A stretch of 64,000 nucleotides of DNA from an uncultured Allomuricauda sp. (GCF_947495325.1 NZ_CANLYK010000002.1:186001-250000), one strand, 5' to 3'; numbered from the stretch's first letter, positions 45,366 to 54,564 are shown. Notes: generated by a model from the letters alone, not told the origin. Made by a program: numbers and translations.

Positions 45366-46790
45366 ATGCAAAGAAGAAAGTTTCTAAAAAACACCGCAGC
45401 GGCATCTGCCGCTTTTTCCATAGTTCCAAGTCACGTATTGGGAAAGACCCATATTCCACCAAGTGATACACTTTATGTTGCCGCTTTTGGAGTTGGGGGT
45501 CGTGGCAATGGGGTAATTAAGGGGTTTGCTGCCACCGAAAAGGTAAAGTTTGTGGCTTTTTGTGATGTTGATGACCGCAGGGCTCAGGGAACCTACGAAC
45601 TTTTCCCGGATGTAAAGCGATATAAAGATTTTAGAAAGGTCTATAAAAAACACTTAAAAGACATTGATGCTGTTATGGTTGCAACTCCAGACCATACCCA
45701 TGCTACCATTGCACTTCCTTTTATGCGAGAAAAGAAACATGCCTATGTTGAAAAACCTTTGACACATAATATTCATGAGGCCAGGTTGATGACCCAAGTT
45801 GCCGCAGAAAACGGAATCGTTACACAAATGGGCAACCAAGGAGCTTCCAGTGATGATAGTAGAATTGCGCGCGAATGGGTTGAATCTGGAATTATAGGAA
45901 AAATACATACTATTGATTGTTGGACGAATAGACCCGTGTGGCCACAAGGAGTTCCCATTCCTTCAGAAAAACAACAAATTCCCAAGGAGTTGGATTGGGA
46001 CCTATGGCTTGGTCCAGCTGCAATGCGTGATTACAATGCAGCATATTTGCCATTTAAATGGCGCGGCTGGTGGGATTTTGGAACAGGTGCGTTGGGTGAT
46101 ATGGGTTGTCACATTATGGAAACTCCCTTTAGTGTTCTGAATTTAGGCTATCCAAAAGAAGCTGAAGCAAGTTGCACCACAGTTTGGGTAGATGATTTTG
46201 TGGAAGCCGACTACAGTCCTTCATGCCCTCCATCTTCTAAAATCCATTTAAAGTTTGAACATGAACACCACGGAGATATTGCACTGAATTGGTATGATGG
46301 GGGAATAAAGCCAAACCTTCCGGATGAATTGAAAGACAACGAGACCATTGGTGATGGTGGAGGTGGAACCATTATGTATGGTGACAAAGGAATCATTGTT
46401 ACGGATACCTATTCAAGAAATGCACGTTTACTGCCCTCTGAAATGATGAATCTTTACAAATCCCCAGCTCCCAAATACCCGAGAGTTCCAGGAAGTATGG
46501 ATGGACATATTGCTAATTTTGTTGATGGATGTATGAATGGAGTCGAAACGTCTTCAGACTTCGCAAAAGCCGGACCACTAACGGAAACCGTTCTAATGGG
46601 CAACTTGGCTGTAAAAGCATATCAATACAAAGAACTGAAAGAAGGTAAAAAAATTGGTGATTGGGCTCCTTATGCCTACCCCGGTCAGCGAAAGTTACTT
46701 TGGGATGGTGAGAACATGAGAATCACCAATTACGAAAAAGCAAATGAATGGGTGACCCGGGAATACCGTAAAGGATGGGAATTGAAATAA
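45366..46790 (+). CDS. Tat-exported Gfo/Idh/MocA family oxidoreductase
   Basis: A protein of 474 residues. The twin-arginine leader RRKFLKNTAAASAAF exports it folded, presumably with bound NAD. The Rossmann fold has FGVGGRGNGVI and the motif EKPLTHN near 130; a GDMGCHIM segment near 240 carries likely catalytic residues. Relatives include GH109-type glycosidases and sugar C3-oxidising enzymes. No partner sugar gene is adjacent, though the 3-keto-type locus lies 15 kb upstream. Confidence 0.88.
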   Translation: MQRRKFLKNTAAASAAFSIVPSHVLGKTHIPPSDTLYVAAFGVGGRGNGVIKGFAATEKVKFVAFCDVDDRRAQGTYELFPDVKRYKDFRKVYKKHLKDIDAVMVATPDHTHATIALPFMREKKHAYVEKPLTHNIHEARLMTQVAAENGIVTQMGNQGASSDDSRIAREWVESGIIGKIHTIDCWTNRPVWPQGVPIPSEKQQIPKELDWDLWLGPAAMRDYNAAYLPFKWRGWWDFGTGALGDMGCHIMETPFSVLNLGYPKEAEASCTTVWVDDFVEADYSPSCPPSSKIHLKFEHEHHGDIALNWYDGGIKPNLPDELKDNETIGDGGGGTIMYGDKGIIVTDTYSRNARLLPSEMMNLYKSPAPKYPRVPGSMDGHIANFVDGCMNGVETSSDFAKAGPLTETVLMGNLAVKAYQYKELKEGKKIGDWAPYAYPGQRKLLWDGENMRITNYEKANEWVTREYRKGWELK

Positions 46791-46821
46791 ATTTCTTCTG
46801 TTCTATACTAATTACAGATGA

Positions 46822-48069
46822 CTAAGACAGCTTCTGCATAAGATGTTTTTTTACCAATTCATTCTCCGCAAAATCAATAGCCTTTTGCAAGGTAGTCCTG
46901 TAATGTTTCGTATTGCTAGTCTCTAACAATAGTTCAGCCTTAATGGCGTAAAACAGACTTGTAATACCAAAATCAGTCTTTTGTTCCAGACTTTTCAACT
47001 CCTTCAATCCTTCTGTTGCTCCGTGTACTTTTGCGAAGGATACAATTCTATTTAGGGCCAACATAGGTGAATATTGCGACCTTAATTGGATATCATAAAG
47101 TTCCAGAATGCTTTTCCAATCGGTTTTTTTGAATGTTTTGGCTACGCAATGGTAATACGATCTAGCAGCTTCTAAATGATAGCTGGAAGGCAACTTATCT
47201 TCAGTTCCTGAACGCTCTAGATGTTTTACACCAATTCGTATGAGCTCCCTGTTGTATTTGGTACGATCCTGATATTCCAAGGTGACCAAGTCTCCTTCTT
47301 CACTTAGACGTGCATCAAATCGGGATGCATGAAAACAAATCAAAGCAATCAACGCTTCCAAATTAGGATGCTTGCAGTATTTGTTTTCCTTCAACAATAG
47401 TGCTAAGCGCAAAGCCTCATAACAAATATCACGTTTAACTATTTGAGATCCTGTTGTTGCTGCATAACCTTCTGTAAACAACAAATAGACAATCCTAAGT
47501 ACTTTAAAAAGTCTAGATTGTAATCCCATTTCTACTGGAATCTTTAAAAATTGCACCTCTTCTCTAAACTTTTTCTTCGCCCTTGTGAAGGACTTGGCTA
47601 CCGTCTCTTCCTTTTTCAAAAGGGCCTCCGCCAATTCTTTGTTGCTAAAACCCCCAATAAGTTTTAAACTCAGGATAATTTGATACTCCTCTGAAAGGGA
47701 TGGATGGCAACAAGCAAAAATGAGTTGAAGTTGACTATCAGAAATGGCATTTTCGGGTAAAAGCTCTCCATTTGAACTATCTGTCTGCTTTTCCAACAAA
47801 TTGTTTTCCTCCAAAAAAGAAGATTTTTTTTGTCTGCGAAGAACATCGATAAGTGAATTCCTTGCCACACGATACAACCAAGCAGTAGGATTGTCAGGAA
47901 CCTTTTTATAAGCCCAAACCTGCATGGCCTTTAAAAAAGTATCCTGAACAGCATCTTCAATTCGTTCTAAATTTGAAATTCCAAACTTATGGGTAAGCAC
48001 TGCCACTACCTTTCCATATTCATTTCGGAAGAGATGGTCTATAGTATTGGTCAGGTTATTGGGCTGCAT
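46822..48069 (-). CDS. ECF42-type RNA polymerase sigma factor with DUF6596 extension
   Basis: A protein of 415 residues, twice the size of a simple ECF sigma factor. Sigma region 2 (about 10-85) has RIEDAVQDTFLKAMQVW, region 4 (about 115-165) has SLKLIGGFSNKELAEAL, and the long C-terminal extension (about 190-415) is of the helical DUF6596 type. ECF42 factors lack an anti-sigma and are encoded beside DGPF/YciI proteins, as here. A hairpin separates it from those genes, so it may have its own promoter or depend on read-through. Confidence 0.9.
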   Translation of the reverse strand: MQPNNLTNTIDHLFRNEYGKVVAVLTHKFGISNLERIEDAVQDTFLKAMQVWAYKKVPDNPTAWLYRVARNSLIDVLRRQKKSSFLEENNLLEKQTDSSNGELLPENAISDSQLQLIFACCHPSLSEEYQIILSLKLIGGFSNKELAEALLKKEETVAKSFTRAKKKFREEVQFLKIPVEMGLQSRLFKVLRIVYLLFTEGYAATTGSQIVKRDICYEALRLALLLKENKYCKHPNLEALIALICFHASRFDARLSEEGDLVTLEYQDRTKYNRELIRIGVKHLERSGTEDKLPSSYHLEAARSYYHCVAKTFKKTDWKSILELYDIQLRSQYSPMLALNRIVSFAKVHGATEGLKELKSLEQKTDFGITSLFYAIKAELLLETSNTKHYRTTLQKAIDFAENELVKKHLMQKLS

Positions 48070-48078
48070 AGGGCTTAT

Positions 48079-48108
48079 AAAAGAGCCTGATTTTCATCAG
48101 GCTCTTTT
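48079..48108 (-). terminator. Hairpin between DGPF genes and ECF42 gene
   Basis: Perfect arms AAAAGAGCCTGAT / ATCAGGCTCTTTT (48079-48091, 48096-48108) with a TTTC loop. On the minus strand it is followed by T4. It lies after the DGPF genes and just upstream of the sigma-factor start, so read-through would set sigma expression. Confidence 0.75.
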
Positions 48109-48124
48109 GTGTTAATTTACTGGG

Positions 48125-48478
48125 TTACTCAAAATCCATTGAAGTGATTTCCCTAATTTCCAAGATACTATTTTCGAAGTTAAAATGCGGATTCCCTTTT
48201 GATATTTCCACTGCTTCATCAATATCTTTTGCAATTACAATTGTATACCCTCCAACTACCTCCACTCCTTCTGCAAAGGGCCCATTCGTAATCAAATCCC
48301 CTTTTTTATGCACAACCTTGCCTTCTTGGGAAAGTGGAAGTCCTTCTACAAGTTTTCCCTGTTCTTTTAATCGTCCCAACCATTTCTCCCAATCCTTGGT
48401 CAAATCTTCCTTTTCTTCTTGGGATAACTTGTTATAGTCATCATATCCGCCTCTAAACAGATATAAAAAATTACTCAT
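48125..48478 (-). CDS. DGPF/YciI-like domain protein
   Basis: A protein of 117 residues of the YCII-related (DGPF) family. The ITNGPFAEGVEVVGGYTIV motif carries the family signature, and an alpha/beta ferredoxin-like fold is expected. It is a close paralogue of the upstream gene (same SNFLYLFRGG start) separated by 12 bases. DGPF proteins are the standard partners of ECF42 sigma factors; their biochemical role is unknown. Confidence 0.88.
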   Translation of the reverse strand: MSNFLYLFRGGYDDYNKLSQEEKEDLTKDWEKWLGRLKEQGKLVEGLPLSQEGKVVHKKGDLITNGPFAEGVEVVGGYTIVIAKDIDEAVEISKGNPHFNFENSILEIREITSMDFE

Positions 48479-48490
48479 ACATTATTTGAT

Positions 48491-48844
48491 TTAATGCCCA
48501 TCCATGGAGTGGATTTCACGTACCTCAACATTGCTTCCCTCATAGTCAAAAATTGGGCATCCTTTAGAGATTTCAACAGCTTCGTCCATATCTTTTGCGG
48601 ATACAATTAAATACCCTCCTACTACCTCTGCTCCTTCGGCAAAAGGTCCATTGGTCACCAATTCTCCTCTATTGTGCACTACTTTTCCATCCGCGCCCAA
48701 GGGGAGCCCATCCAAGAGTTGGCCTTTTTCTTTTAGACCACCCATCCATTCTCCCCATACCTGCATATGGGCTTGTTTCTCTTCCTGTGACAATTGGTTG
48801 AAGTTTTCGTCTCCTCCCCTGAATAAATACAAAAAATTGCTCAT
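48491..48844 (-). CDS. DGPF/YciI-like domain protein, paralogue
   Basis: A protein of 117 residues, same family as the gene 12 bases downstream. The core VTNGPFAEGAEVVGGYLIV is nearly identical. The ATG at 48844 gives an N-terminus (MSNFLYLFRGG) identical to the paralogue; the longer frame from 48874 has none of this support. The pair arose by tandem duplication. Confidence 0.88.
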   Translation of the reverse strand: MSNFLYLFRGGDENFNQLSQEEKQAHMQVWGEWMGGLKEKGQLLDGLPLGADGKVVHNRGELVTNGPFAEGAEVVGGYLIVSAKDMDEAVEISKGCPIFDYEGSNVEVREIHSMDGH

Positions 48845-48946
48845 TGGTTTTAGTTTTATGTTCGTACATGACAAACTGGTTTATACTTTGTTTACGTGCT
48901 TATGACGAAGGTCAAAGTACAAATTGGACAATCTTTATAAATTTAT

Positions 48947-50020
48947 TTAAAATAATTTCATTTGCCCAGTTTTATATTGGTCATGAAGCTCTTTGTTAAG
49001 CTTTGGAAAACTTTTGTTCTTGAAATAACGCAGTCTAGCCAATCTTGCCATATCATGAATCTGTGTAGCTACTTTACCCTCTCCTCTATTACGAAGTCCA
49101 AATCTGCTATCGTTGATTGAACCACCATGGCAATCTTGAATTAGGTGCAGCACCTTTTCCGCTCTATCTGGCATCGCTTTTCTTATCCAATCTGTAAAAA
49201 TTTGACCAATGGCACCATTCAATCTAACTATGGTAAAAGCAAACGAAGATGCTCCATTATCGGAAACAGCTTTGGCAAGCTTAAGCATTTCATGGCTGTT
49301 GATTCCCGGTATCATAGGTGCCAACATTGCATTTACCGGAATGTTATTTTCTGATAAAACTTTGATGGTCTTTAACCGTTTCTGGATTGAAGCCGTTCTA
49401 GGTTCTAGTTTTCTTCTCGTCTTTTCTGAAAGAGAGGTCACCGAAATATTTACTCCCACCAGTTGATGGGAGGTCAATTCTTTTAAAATGTCCAAATCTC
49501 TAAGAATCAATGCATTTTTGGTGATTATCCCGACAGGATGTCGATATTTTAGAAAGATTTCGAGACATTTCCTGGTGATTTCAAATTTCTTTTCTGCGGG
49601 TTGATAGCAATCTGTATTACCCGACATAACAATGGTCTGTGCTTTCCAATTTTTATGTCTTATTTTGGCTTCCAACAATTCAGGAGCTGATTTTTTGATG
49701 AGGATTTTCCGTTCAAAATCAAGTCCAGCACTATAGCCCCAATATTCATGGGCATTTCGGGCATAGCAGTAAATACAGCCATGTTCGCAGCCTTGGTATG
49801 GGTTCATGGAAAACATCATTCCCACATCTGGACTATCCACCTTGTTTACAATGGTTTTTGGAAAAATGGGAATGTATTCGGTTTTATTGTTTTCGGCTTC
49901 TTCGCCCTCCAACCTGCAAAACTCCAAGAAATCTTCACGTTGTTCATACACATGTTGAAGAAACCTGTTTGGAGTATTTTTTTGGGCACCACGCCCTTTG
50001 AGAAATTCTTTGTGATTCAA
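48947..50020 (-). CDS. PA0069-family radical SAM protein
   Basis: A protein of 357 residues starting at TTG (an in-frame stop lies 30 bases upstream). The CEHGCIYCYAR motif (CX3CX2C) binds the 4Fe-4S cluster that cleaves S-adenosylmethionine. The N-terminal KGRGAQKNTPNRF is typical of the PA0069 family, related to spore photoproduct lyase-type proteins. Function is unknown. The promoter -7 element TAAATTTG lies in the centre of a 16-bp inverted repeat just upstream, a sign of repressor control. Confidence 0.88.
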   Translation of the reverse strand: MNHKEFLKGRGAQKNTPNRFLQHVYEQREDFLEFCRLEGEEAENNKTEYIPIFPKTIVNKVDSPDVGMMFSMNPYQGCEHGCIYCYARNAHEYWGYSAGLDFERKILIKKSAPELLEAKIRHKNWKAQTIVMSGNTDCYQPAEKKFEITRKCLEIFLKYRHPVGIITKNALILRDLDILKELTSHQLVGVNISVTSLSEKTRRKLEPRTASIQKRLKTIKVLSENNIPVNAMLAPMIPGINSHEMLKLAKAVSDNGASSFAFTIVRLNGAIGQIFTDWIRKAMPDRAEKVLHLIQDCHGGSINDSRFGLRNRGEGKVATQIHDMARLARLRYFKNKSFPKLNKELHDQYKTGQMKLF

Positions 50021-50022
50021 TT

Positions 50023-50060
50023 TATTGGATTTATTCCAAATTTATGGAATAAATCCAATA
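50023..50060. promoter_or_regulatory. 16-bp inverted repeat enclosing the radical SAM -7 element
   Basis: Arms 50023-50038 and 50045-50060 pair perfectly over 16 bases with a 6-base centre. Plus-strand CAAATTTA (50037-50044) is TAAATTTG on the minus strand, a perfect -7 element located in the centre of the repeat. The start codon is only 17 bases beyond it. The repeat lacks a T run, so operator is more likely than terminator. Confidence 0.7.
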
Positions 50061-50073
50061 TTAAATGTTAAGA

Positions 50074-50529
50074 TTATTGTCTTTGTAGCGTTAAAAATTT
50101 GAAGCCATTGTGTTCCAAGTTCAACTCATCTTCGTCTTGTACTGCAATTTCAAATTCTGAAAAACCTGTTTCAGAATTTATGCTTTCGTTGAACGCATCA
50201 TAAAAAGCTTGACCAAAACTAGTATCAGCCACTTCGGTAGTGACCATTTCTTCAATGAAAAGCATATTCTCGGTAGATGAACTTCGACCACCAAAGGAGT
50301 TTACCGAGGTTGTTCCCATAAACTCTCCATTAAGTGGAAAAATAATGGAAATGACCTCACCGGTGTTGGGGCCTAAAGTAATCCCAGTAGGGCTTGAACT
50401 ATGAATGGCAATTACATGCCATGTTCCCAATATATTTTGATTCTCTATATTCTCAGAATCATTGTTGCAACTGAAAATCAAACTAAAAAGTAAACAAGCT
50501 ACTGTTGTTTTAAAAAAACTAGTCTTCAT
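50074..50529 (-). CDS. Lipocalin-like lipoprotein
   Basis: A protein of 151 residues. The signal peptide ends in the lipobox LIFSC (Cys about 21), followed by a short Asn/Glu-rich linker. LGTWHVIAIHS and later alternating strands fit a lipocalin-like or META-type beta-sandwich. Function is unknown; it should face the periplasm. The radical SAM gene lies downstream on the same strand. Confidence 0.7.
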   Translation of the reverse strand: MKTSFFKTTVACLLFSLIFSCNNDSENIENQNILGTWHVIAIHSSSPTGITLGPNTGEVISIIFPLNGEFMGTTSVNSFGGRSSSTENMLFIEEMVTTEVADTSFGQAFYDAFNESINSETGFSEFEIAVQDEDELNLEHNGFKFLTLQRQ

Positions 50530-50581
50530 TCGTATTCTTTTCTCTCAGAGTCAATAAAACGAAAAAAGTTGCTTTGATATT

Positions 50582-52135
50582 TTAAAGAAAGGAAACTTTA
50601 ACAAGTTGTTTTTTACTACCTCTTTTGGCATAGAAAAGCATGTTATCCGAATCTAGCGCCTTGAGTGGTTTTGAAACCATCAGCGGTAGTCTGGCTTCTT
50701 GGTTGTCTATTATTTTCTCATAGTCCATTTTTCCATCCTCATCCAAAGAGATTATAAAAACATTCCTGTTCCTACTAAGTCCTTGCTTGAAAATAATGCG
50801 TTCATTATTTATCAACTGGGGGTTCTCGGAAGATGTACAAATAAAGAAGTACGTTTTCCCATTTCTGGAATATGAGCTGTACGAAGCATAGGCCCCATCA
50901 CCTTGGGTAACCTCAGCTTTATTAATATTTCTTGCCCATGCCAAATCTCCGTTGGTATTCAATTTGGCACTTACAATGTCATTATGGTGAAACCGTTCAA
51001 TTCGTATGCGTTGCCCAGCTCCGGTTACTTCCATGCTGTTGGTCACAAAATACTCTTCAGCGTTGAAAAAGATTTCTTCTTCAGGTGTTATTTCCACTCC
51101 TTTAAAAACCAAATTCTTGATTTCCTTTTCTTCATCCCTACCAAATTTGTCTTCCATAAACTGTTCCGAAAATGGATTATATTTTTTGGAATTGATGTTC
51201 AGCGAAATGGGATTAACATCAAAATAGGCAATGCCATTATATCTATTATCCTTCCTATCCGCATAAAATCCAGTACAGACCAGTCTGTCACTTAAAATAA
51301 TAGGATATAAACCCTCTGAATACTTTCCTGGATCGTCAAAAGACTGCGTCTGACTTCCATTTTGTGAAACCTTGATCAATTCGTATTGAAATTTTCGCTC
51401 ATCAACTCGAAACCGCTTCTTTTTAAAATAGGCTTTACCAATTATATATGCCGTCTGTAAATCTGAGGATATGGCAATATTTTCAAAAGCATAGTTCTTT
51501 TCTTCTATTTCATATGAAAAGTCATGCTCAAATTTTTTATTCAATGCGGTGTCATACAAATGAATAATGTGCTTGTTGGTCTTTCCTTTCTTGTGATGTG
51601 TACTGATAATGAAGCCCGTCTTTTCTTGGTTGAAAAGTATGGCAGTGGAAAAACCTTTTGAGAAATTTCTATTATAATAGTTTTTGCCTACAGGATTCTG
51701 TACCTGCTCAGAAGAAATGGACAATAGCTTTTTCTCTCTAAAGCTAAATTCATGTATAGGACTTGTATGCACTGAATACTCATACTGACCACGATCATAA
51801 TTATAATTCAGAAACAGCAGGTTCAATTGTCCGTTTTTGAGAAATCCATCTACAAAATCAAGGCCTTTGAGTTTGTAATTGTATTCTGAGACCAACTGCA
51901 AGTTGCGGTCATAACGCTCAATCAAATATCCTTTTGGTTTAAGAATAAGCCCTTGAAAATAGGCTCTAACCAGTAAATATCCATCTTCACCATCATCTGC
52001 GATGGTCAAAAGGTTGGAATATCGGTATCTATCATTGAATTTTTCGCCAAAATCATAGGAAACGGGCATTTTTTGGGCATTGCCCATAACACCCATCAAA
52101 AATAGGAACAGTAATACAATTTTTTGTTTCATCAT
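50582..52135 (-). CDS. Secreted beta-rich protein of unknown function
   Basis: A protein of 517 residues with a signal peptide (about 1-20, ending GNAQ). The rest is a chain of short strands with repeated aromatic residues, for example YRYSNLLTIADDGEDGYLL, HIIHLYDTALNKKF and GNGKTYFF-like units, consistent with a beta-propeller. I recognise no named family. The enoyl-CoA hydratase gene lies 24 bases upstream on the same strand, but no functional link is evident. Confidence 0.65.
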   Translation of the reverse strand: MMKQKIVLLFLFLMGVMGNAQKMPVSYDFGEKFNDRYRYSNLLTIADDGEDGYLLVRAYFQGLILKPKGYLIERYDRNLQLVSEYNYKLKGLDFVDGFLKNGQLNLLFLNYNYDRGQYEYSVHTSPIHEFSFREKKLLSISSEQVQNPVGKNYYNRNFSKGFSTAILFNQEKTGFIISTHHKKGKTNKHIIHLYDTALNKKFEHDFSYEIEEKNYAFENIAISSDLQTAYIIGKAYFKKKRFRVDERKFQYELIKVSQNGSQTQSFDDPGKYSEGLYPIILSDRLVCTGFYADRKDNRYNGIAYFDVNPISLNINSKKYNPFSEQFMEDKFGRDEEKEIKNLVFKGVEITPEEEIFFNAEEYFVTNSMEVTGAGQRIRIERFHHNDIVSAKLNTNGDLAWARNINKAEVTQGDGAYASYSSYSRNGKTYFFICTSSENPQLINNERIIFKQGLSRNRNVFIISLDEDGKMDYEKIIDNQEARLPLMVSKPLKALDSDNMLFYAKRGSKKQLVKVSFL

Positions 52136-52159
52136 AGTCTGGTTTGGTTAGACCAACAG

Positions 52160-52942
52160 CTAGGACCCAGGAAAATCTGCTTTTCGCTTCTCTAAAAAGG
52201 CCGAAGTACCTTCTTTAAAATCATTGGTACCAAAGCAGTTACCAAAAGCATCAACTTCTGCGGCATAACCGTTTACATCATACTTAAAACCAGCATTTAC
52301 AGCATTTATTGCATATTTTATCGCCACAGAGGAGTTATTCGATATCCTGCTAGCTATTTTATGAGCTAACGTGAGTAATTCTTCTTGCGAAACCACATGG
52401 TTTACAAGGCCATAGTCAAGAGCTGTTGCCGCATCGATCATTCCAGCTGTCATAATCATTTCCATGGCCCTTCCTTTACCAATAAGTAGTGGAAGGCGTT
52501 GTGTGCCTCCATATCCTGGTATAACGCCTAATGAAACCTCGGGCAGTCCCATTTTTGCATTTTCGCTCGCCAATCTAAAATGACATGACATGGCCAATTC
52601 CAATCCTCCTCCCAAAGCAAAGCCATTTACCGCGGCAATCACAGGTGTGGAAAGGTTCTCTACAAAATTGAACAGCATTTTTTGGCCTTCTGCCGCCAAC
52701 TGCCACCCCTCTTGAATGGAAAAATCGGAAAACTCAGAAATATCGGCTCCCGCCACAAAAGCTTTTTCTCCGCTTCCAGTTATAATGATAACCTTAGTTT
52801 CGGCATCCTCATCCAATTCTTTGAAAGCAACATGAAGTTCGTCAATGGTTCTTTTGTTAAGCGCATTCAGTTTTTTGGGACGGTCAATCGTTATCGTTGC
52901 GATATTGTTCTCTTCTTCGATGTAAATGTTTTTGTAATCCAT
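52160..52942 (-). CDS. Enoyl-CoA hydratase/isomerase
   Basis: A protein of 260 residues of the crotonase fold. The oxyanion-hole segments GEKAFVAGADI and ALGGGLELAMSC are intact, and the Glu of GLPEVSLGVIPGYGG fits a hydratase. It should hydrate trans-2-enoyl-CoA in fatty-acid beta-oxidation or a related route. It follows the NtrY-like kinase gene by 35 bases. Confidence 0.93.
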   Translation of the reverse strand: MDYKNIYIEEENNIATITIDRPKKLNALNKRTIDELHVAFKELDEDAETKVIIITGSGEKAFVAGADISEFSDFSIQEGWQLAAEGQKMLFNFVENLSTPVIAAVNGFALGGGLELAMSCHFRLASENAKMGLPEVSLGVIPGYGGTQRLPLLIGKGRAMEMIMTAGMIDAATALDYGLVNHVVSQEELLTLAHKIASRISNNSSVAIKYAINAVNAGFKYDVNGYAAEVDAFGNCFGTNDFKEGTSAFLEKRKADFPGS

Positions 52943-52977
52943 CTTAACGTCCTATCTAATTATATTCTATGTGATAA

Positions 52978-54429
52978 TTATAACTCCTTGGGAAATTTCA
53001 CGGTAAATACGGTTCCCTTGCCTTCTTGTGAGGTAAAATCTATGTTTCCGTTGTAATTTTCCACGATATTCTTTACCATTCCAAGACCAAGGCCCATTCC
53101 ACTGGATTTTGTAGTGAATTTGGGTTCAAATATTTTTTGTTTGAATTGGTCCGAAATACCAATTCCGTTATCTGCCACCGAAATTTTTACCATCTCTTCT
53201 TCGGAAGCCACAGTGACAAGAATTCTTGGGGAATCTACCTCAGGTAGGGCTTGAATTGCGTTTTTTACCAAATTGGTAATGACCCTGATGAGTTGTGTGC
53301 GATCTAACTTGGCAATAACTTCTTTTTCATCAGCAATAAAATGAATGTACTCTTCATTAAAAATTTCCAATGCCAGTTTTACAATTTTGACCACATTCAA
53401 GGTTTCATTTTGCTGAGCTGGCATATTGGCAAAATTTGAAAATGCAGATGCAATATTGCTCATGGTATCTATCTGCTGAATCAATGTTTTAGAGAATTCC
53501 TTGATCTTGGTTTCCGCTTTTGGGTCCTTAGGGTCAAACTTTCGTTCAAAACTCTGAACTGTTAACCGCAGGGGAGTCAACGGGTTTTTAATTTCATGAG
53601 CCACTTGTTTTGCCATTTCCCGCCATGCCTGTTCTCGTTCACTTCTTGCCAATTTTACCGCGCTCTGTTCCAGTTCATCAATCATTCCATTATAAGAGTC
53701 TACTAATTTTCCTATTTCCTCCGTTGGATTTTCGATGTGGATTTTCTCATTACCCTGGGTTAGGTTGGTCTGGTTCATCTTATCCGATATGGTCTGTAAT
53801 GACCGAGTAATGTATTTTGATATAAAATAGGCAAGGATAATAGCTGAAAGTAGCATTAACAAATACACTCCTCCCAACCGAAACATAAACTCGCGCAACT
53901 CCATATTGCTGAAGGAATTATCTTCAAAATAGGGTAAGTTCATTATGCCGATTGGTTTAAACTTTGTATCGTTTATATAGGTATACGAGGCCTTATAATT
54001 ATCCCCGGCAGCCGTCTTTTCCTCAACATAACGTTTATCCGCACTGGACTGAAGATTATTTAAAATGGACGCATCGAGACAATTGGAAATGGAATCTGCC
54101 TCAAAACTGGGTCTGGAACTTTTTACTAAAGTTCCTTCAAGGTCATAAATGTTGAAATTTACATTCTGCACATCTGCAATCTTGTAAATTTCGTCCATGA
54201 AAATAAATTCTAAATTCTCAGGAGTGGTTGGGTAAGTAGTTTCCCTTAAGGCGTAGGCTAAACTCTGGAGTATCTGTTCCTCTTTTCGCTCCAACCTATT
54301 TTCATGGTAGTCCTTGCTTTGTTCCCTATACTGATAAATGGTAACTCCTGCGATTAAAACAGATGCTATGAGCACCAGCAAAATCATAGTAATAAAAATC
54401 CGAGACCTCAGGGAAAATTTCTTGAACAA
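52978..54429 (-). CDS. NtrY-like HAMP sensor histidine kinase
   Basis: A protein of 483 residues starting at TTG. Two membrane helices (about 10-32 and 183-205) flank a periplasmic sensor domain; a HAMP domain (about 205-260) follows. The H-box AHEIKNPLTPLRLTVQSF holds the phosphorylated His; N-box NLVKNAIQAL and G-boxes DNGIGIS and GMGLGLGMVK form the ATP-binding domain. No response regulator gene is adjacent, so it is an orphan here. Alternating GCGTGA/TCACGC repeats lie just upstream. Confidence 0.9.
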   Translation of the reverse strand: MFKKFSLRSRIFITMILLVLIASVLIAGVTIYQYREQSKDYHENRLERKEEQILQSLAYALRETTYPTTPENLEFIFMDEIYKIADVQNVNFNIYDLEGTLVKSSRPSFEADSISNCLDASILNNLQSSADKRYVEEKTAAGDNYKASYTYINDTKFKPIGIMNLPYFEDNSFSNMELREFMFRLGGVYLLMLLSAIILAYFISKYITRSLQTISDKMNQTNLTQGNEKIHIENPTEEIGKLVDSYNGMIDELEQSAVKLARSEREQAWREMAKQVAHEIKNPLTPLRLTVQSFERKFDPKDPKAETKIKEFSKTLIQQIDTMSNIASAFSNFANMPAQQNETLNVVKIVKLALEIFNEEYIHFIADEKEVIAKLDRTQLIRVITNLVKNAIQALPEVDSPRILVTVASEEEMVKISVADNGIGISDQFKQKIFEPKFTTKSSGMGLGLGMVKNIVENYNGNIDFTSQEGKGTVFTVKFPKEL

Positions 54430-54463
54430 ATTGAAACTGATTTGAGGTAAATTTACGCAATTA

Positions 54464-54492
54464 TCACGCCATATTTTGCGTGAGCATCACGC
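54464..54492. repeat. Three alternating TCACGC/GCGTGA repeats upstream of the kinase gene
   Basis: TCACGC (54464-54469), GCGTGA (54478-54483) and TCACGC (54487-54492) can form either of two exclusive hairpins through the shared middle copy, or bind a dimeric protein. They lie 35-63 bases upstream of the kinase start. Confidence 0.5.
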
Positions 54493-54564
54493 ATTAGTTG
54501 AAGTATCAAGTTTAGGTAAAAAAGTAGCTTCCTTAATTCTAGTTTCAGACGTGCCTTGAACTTT

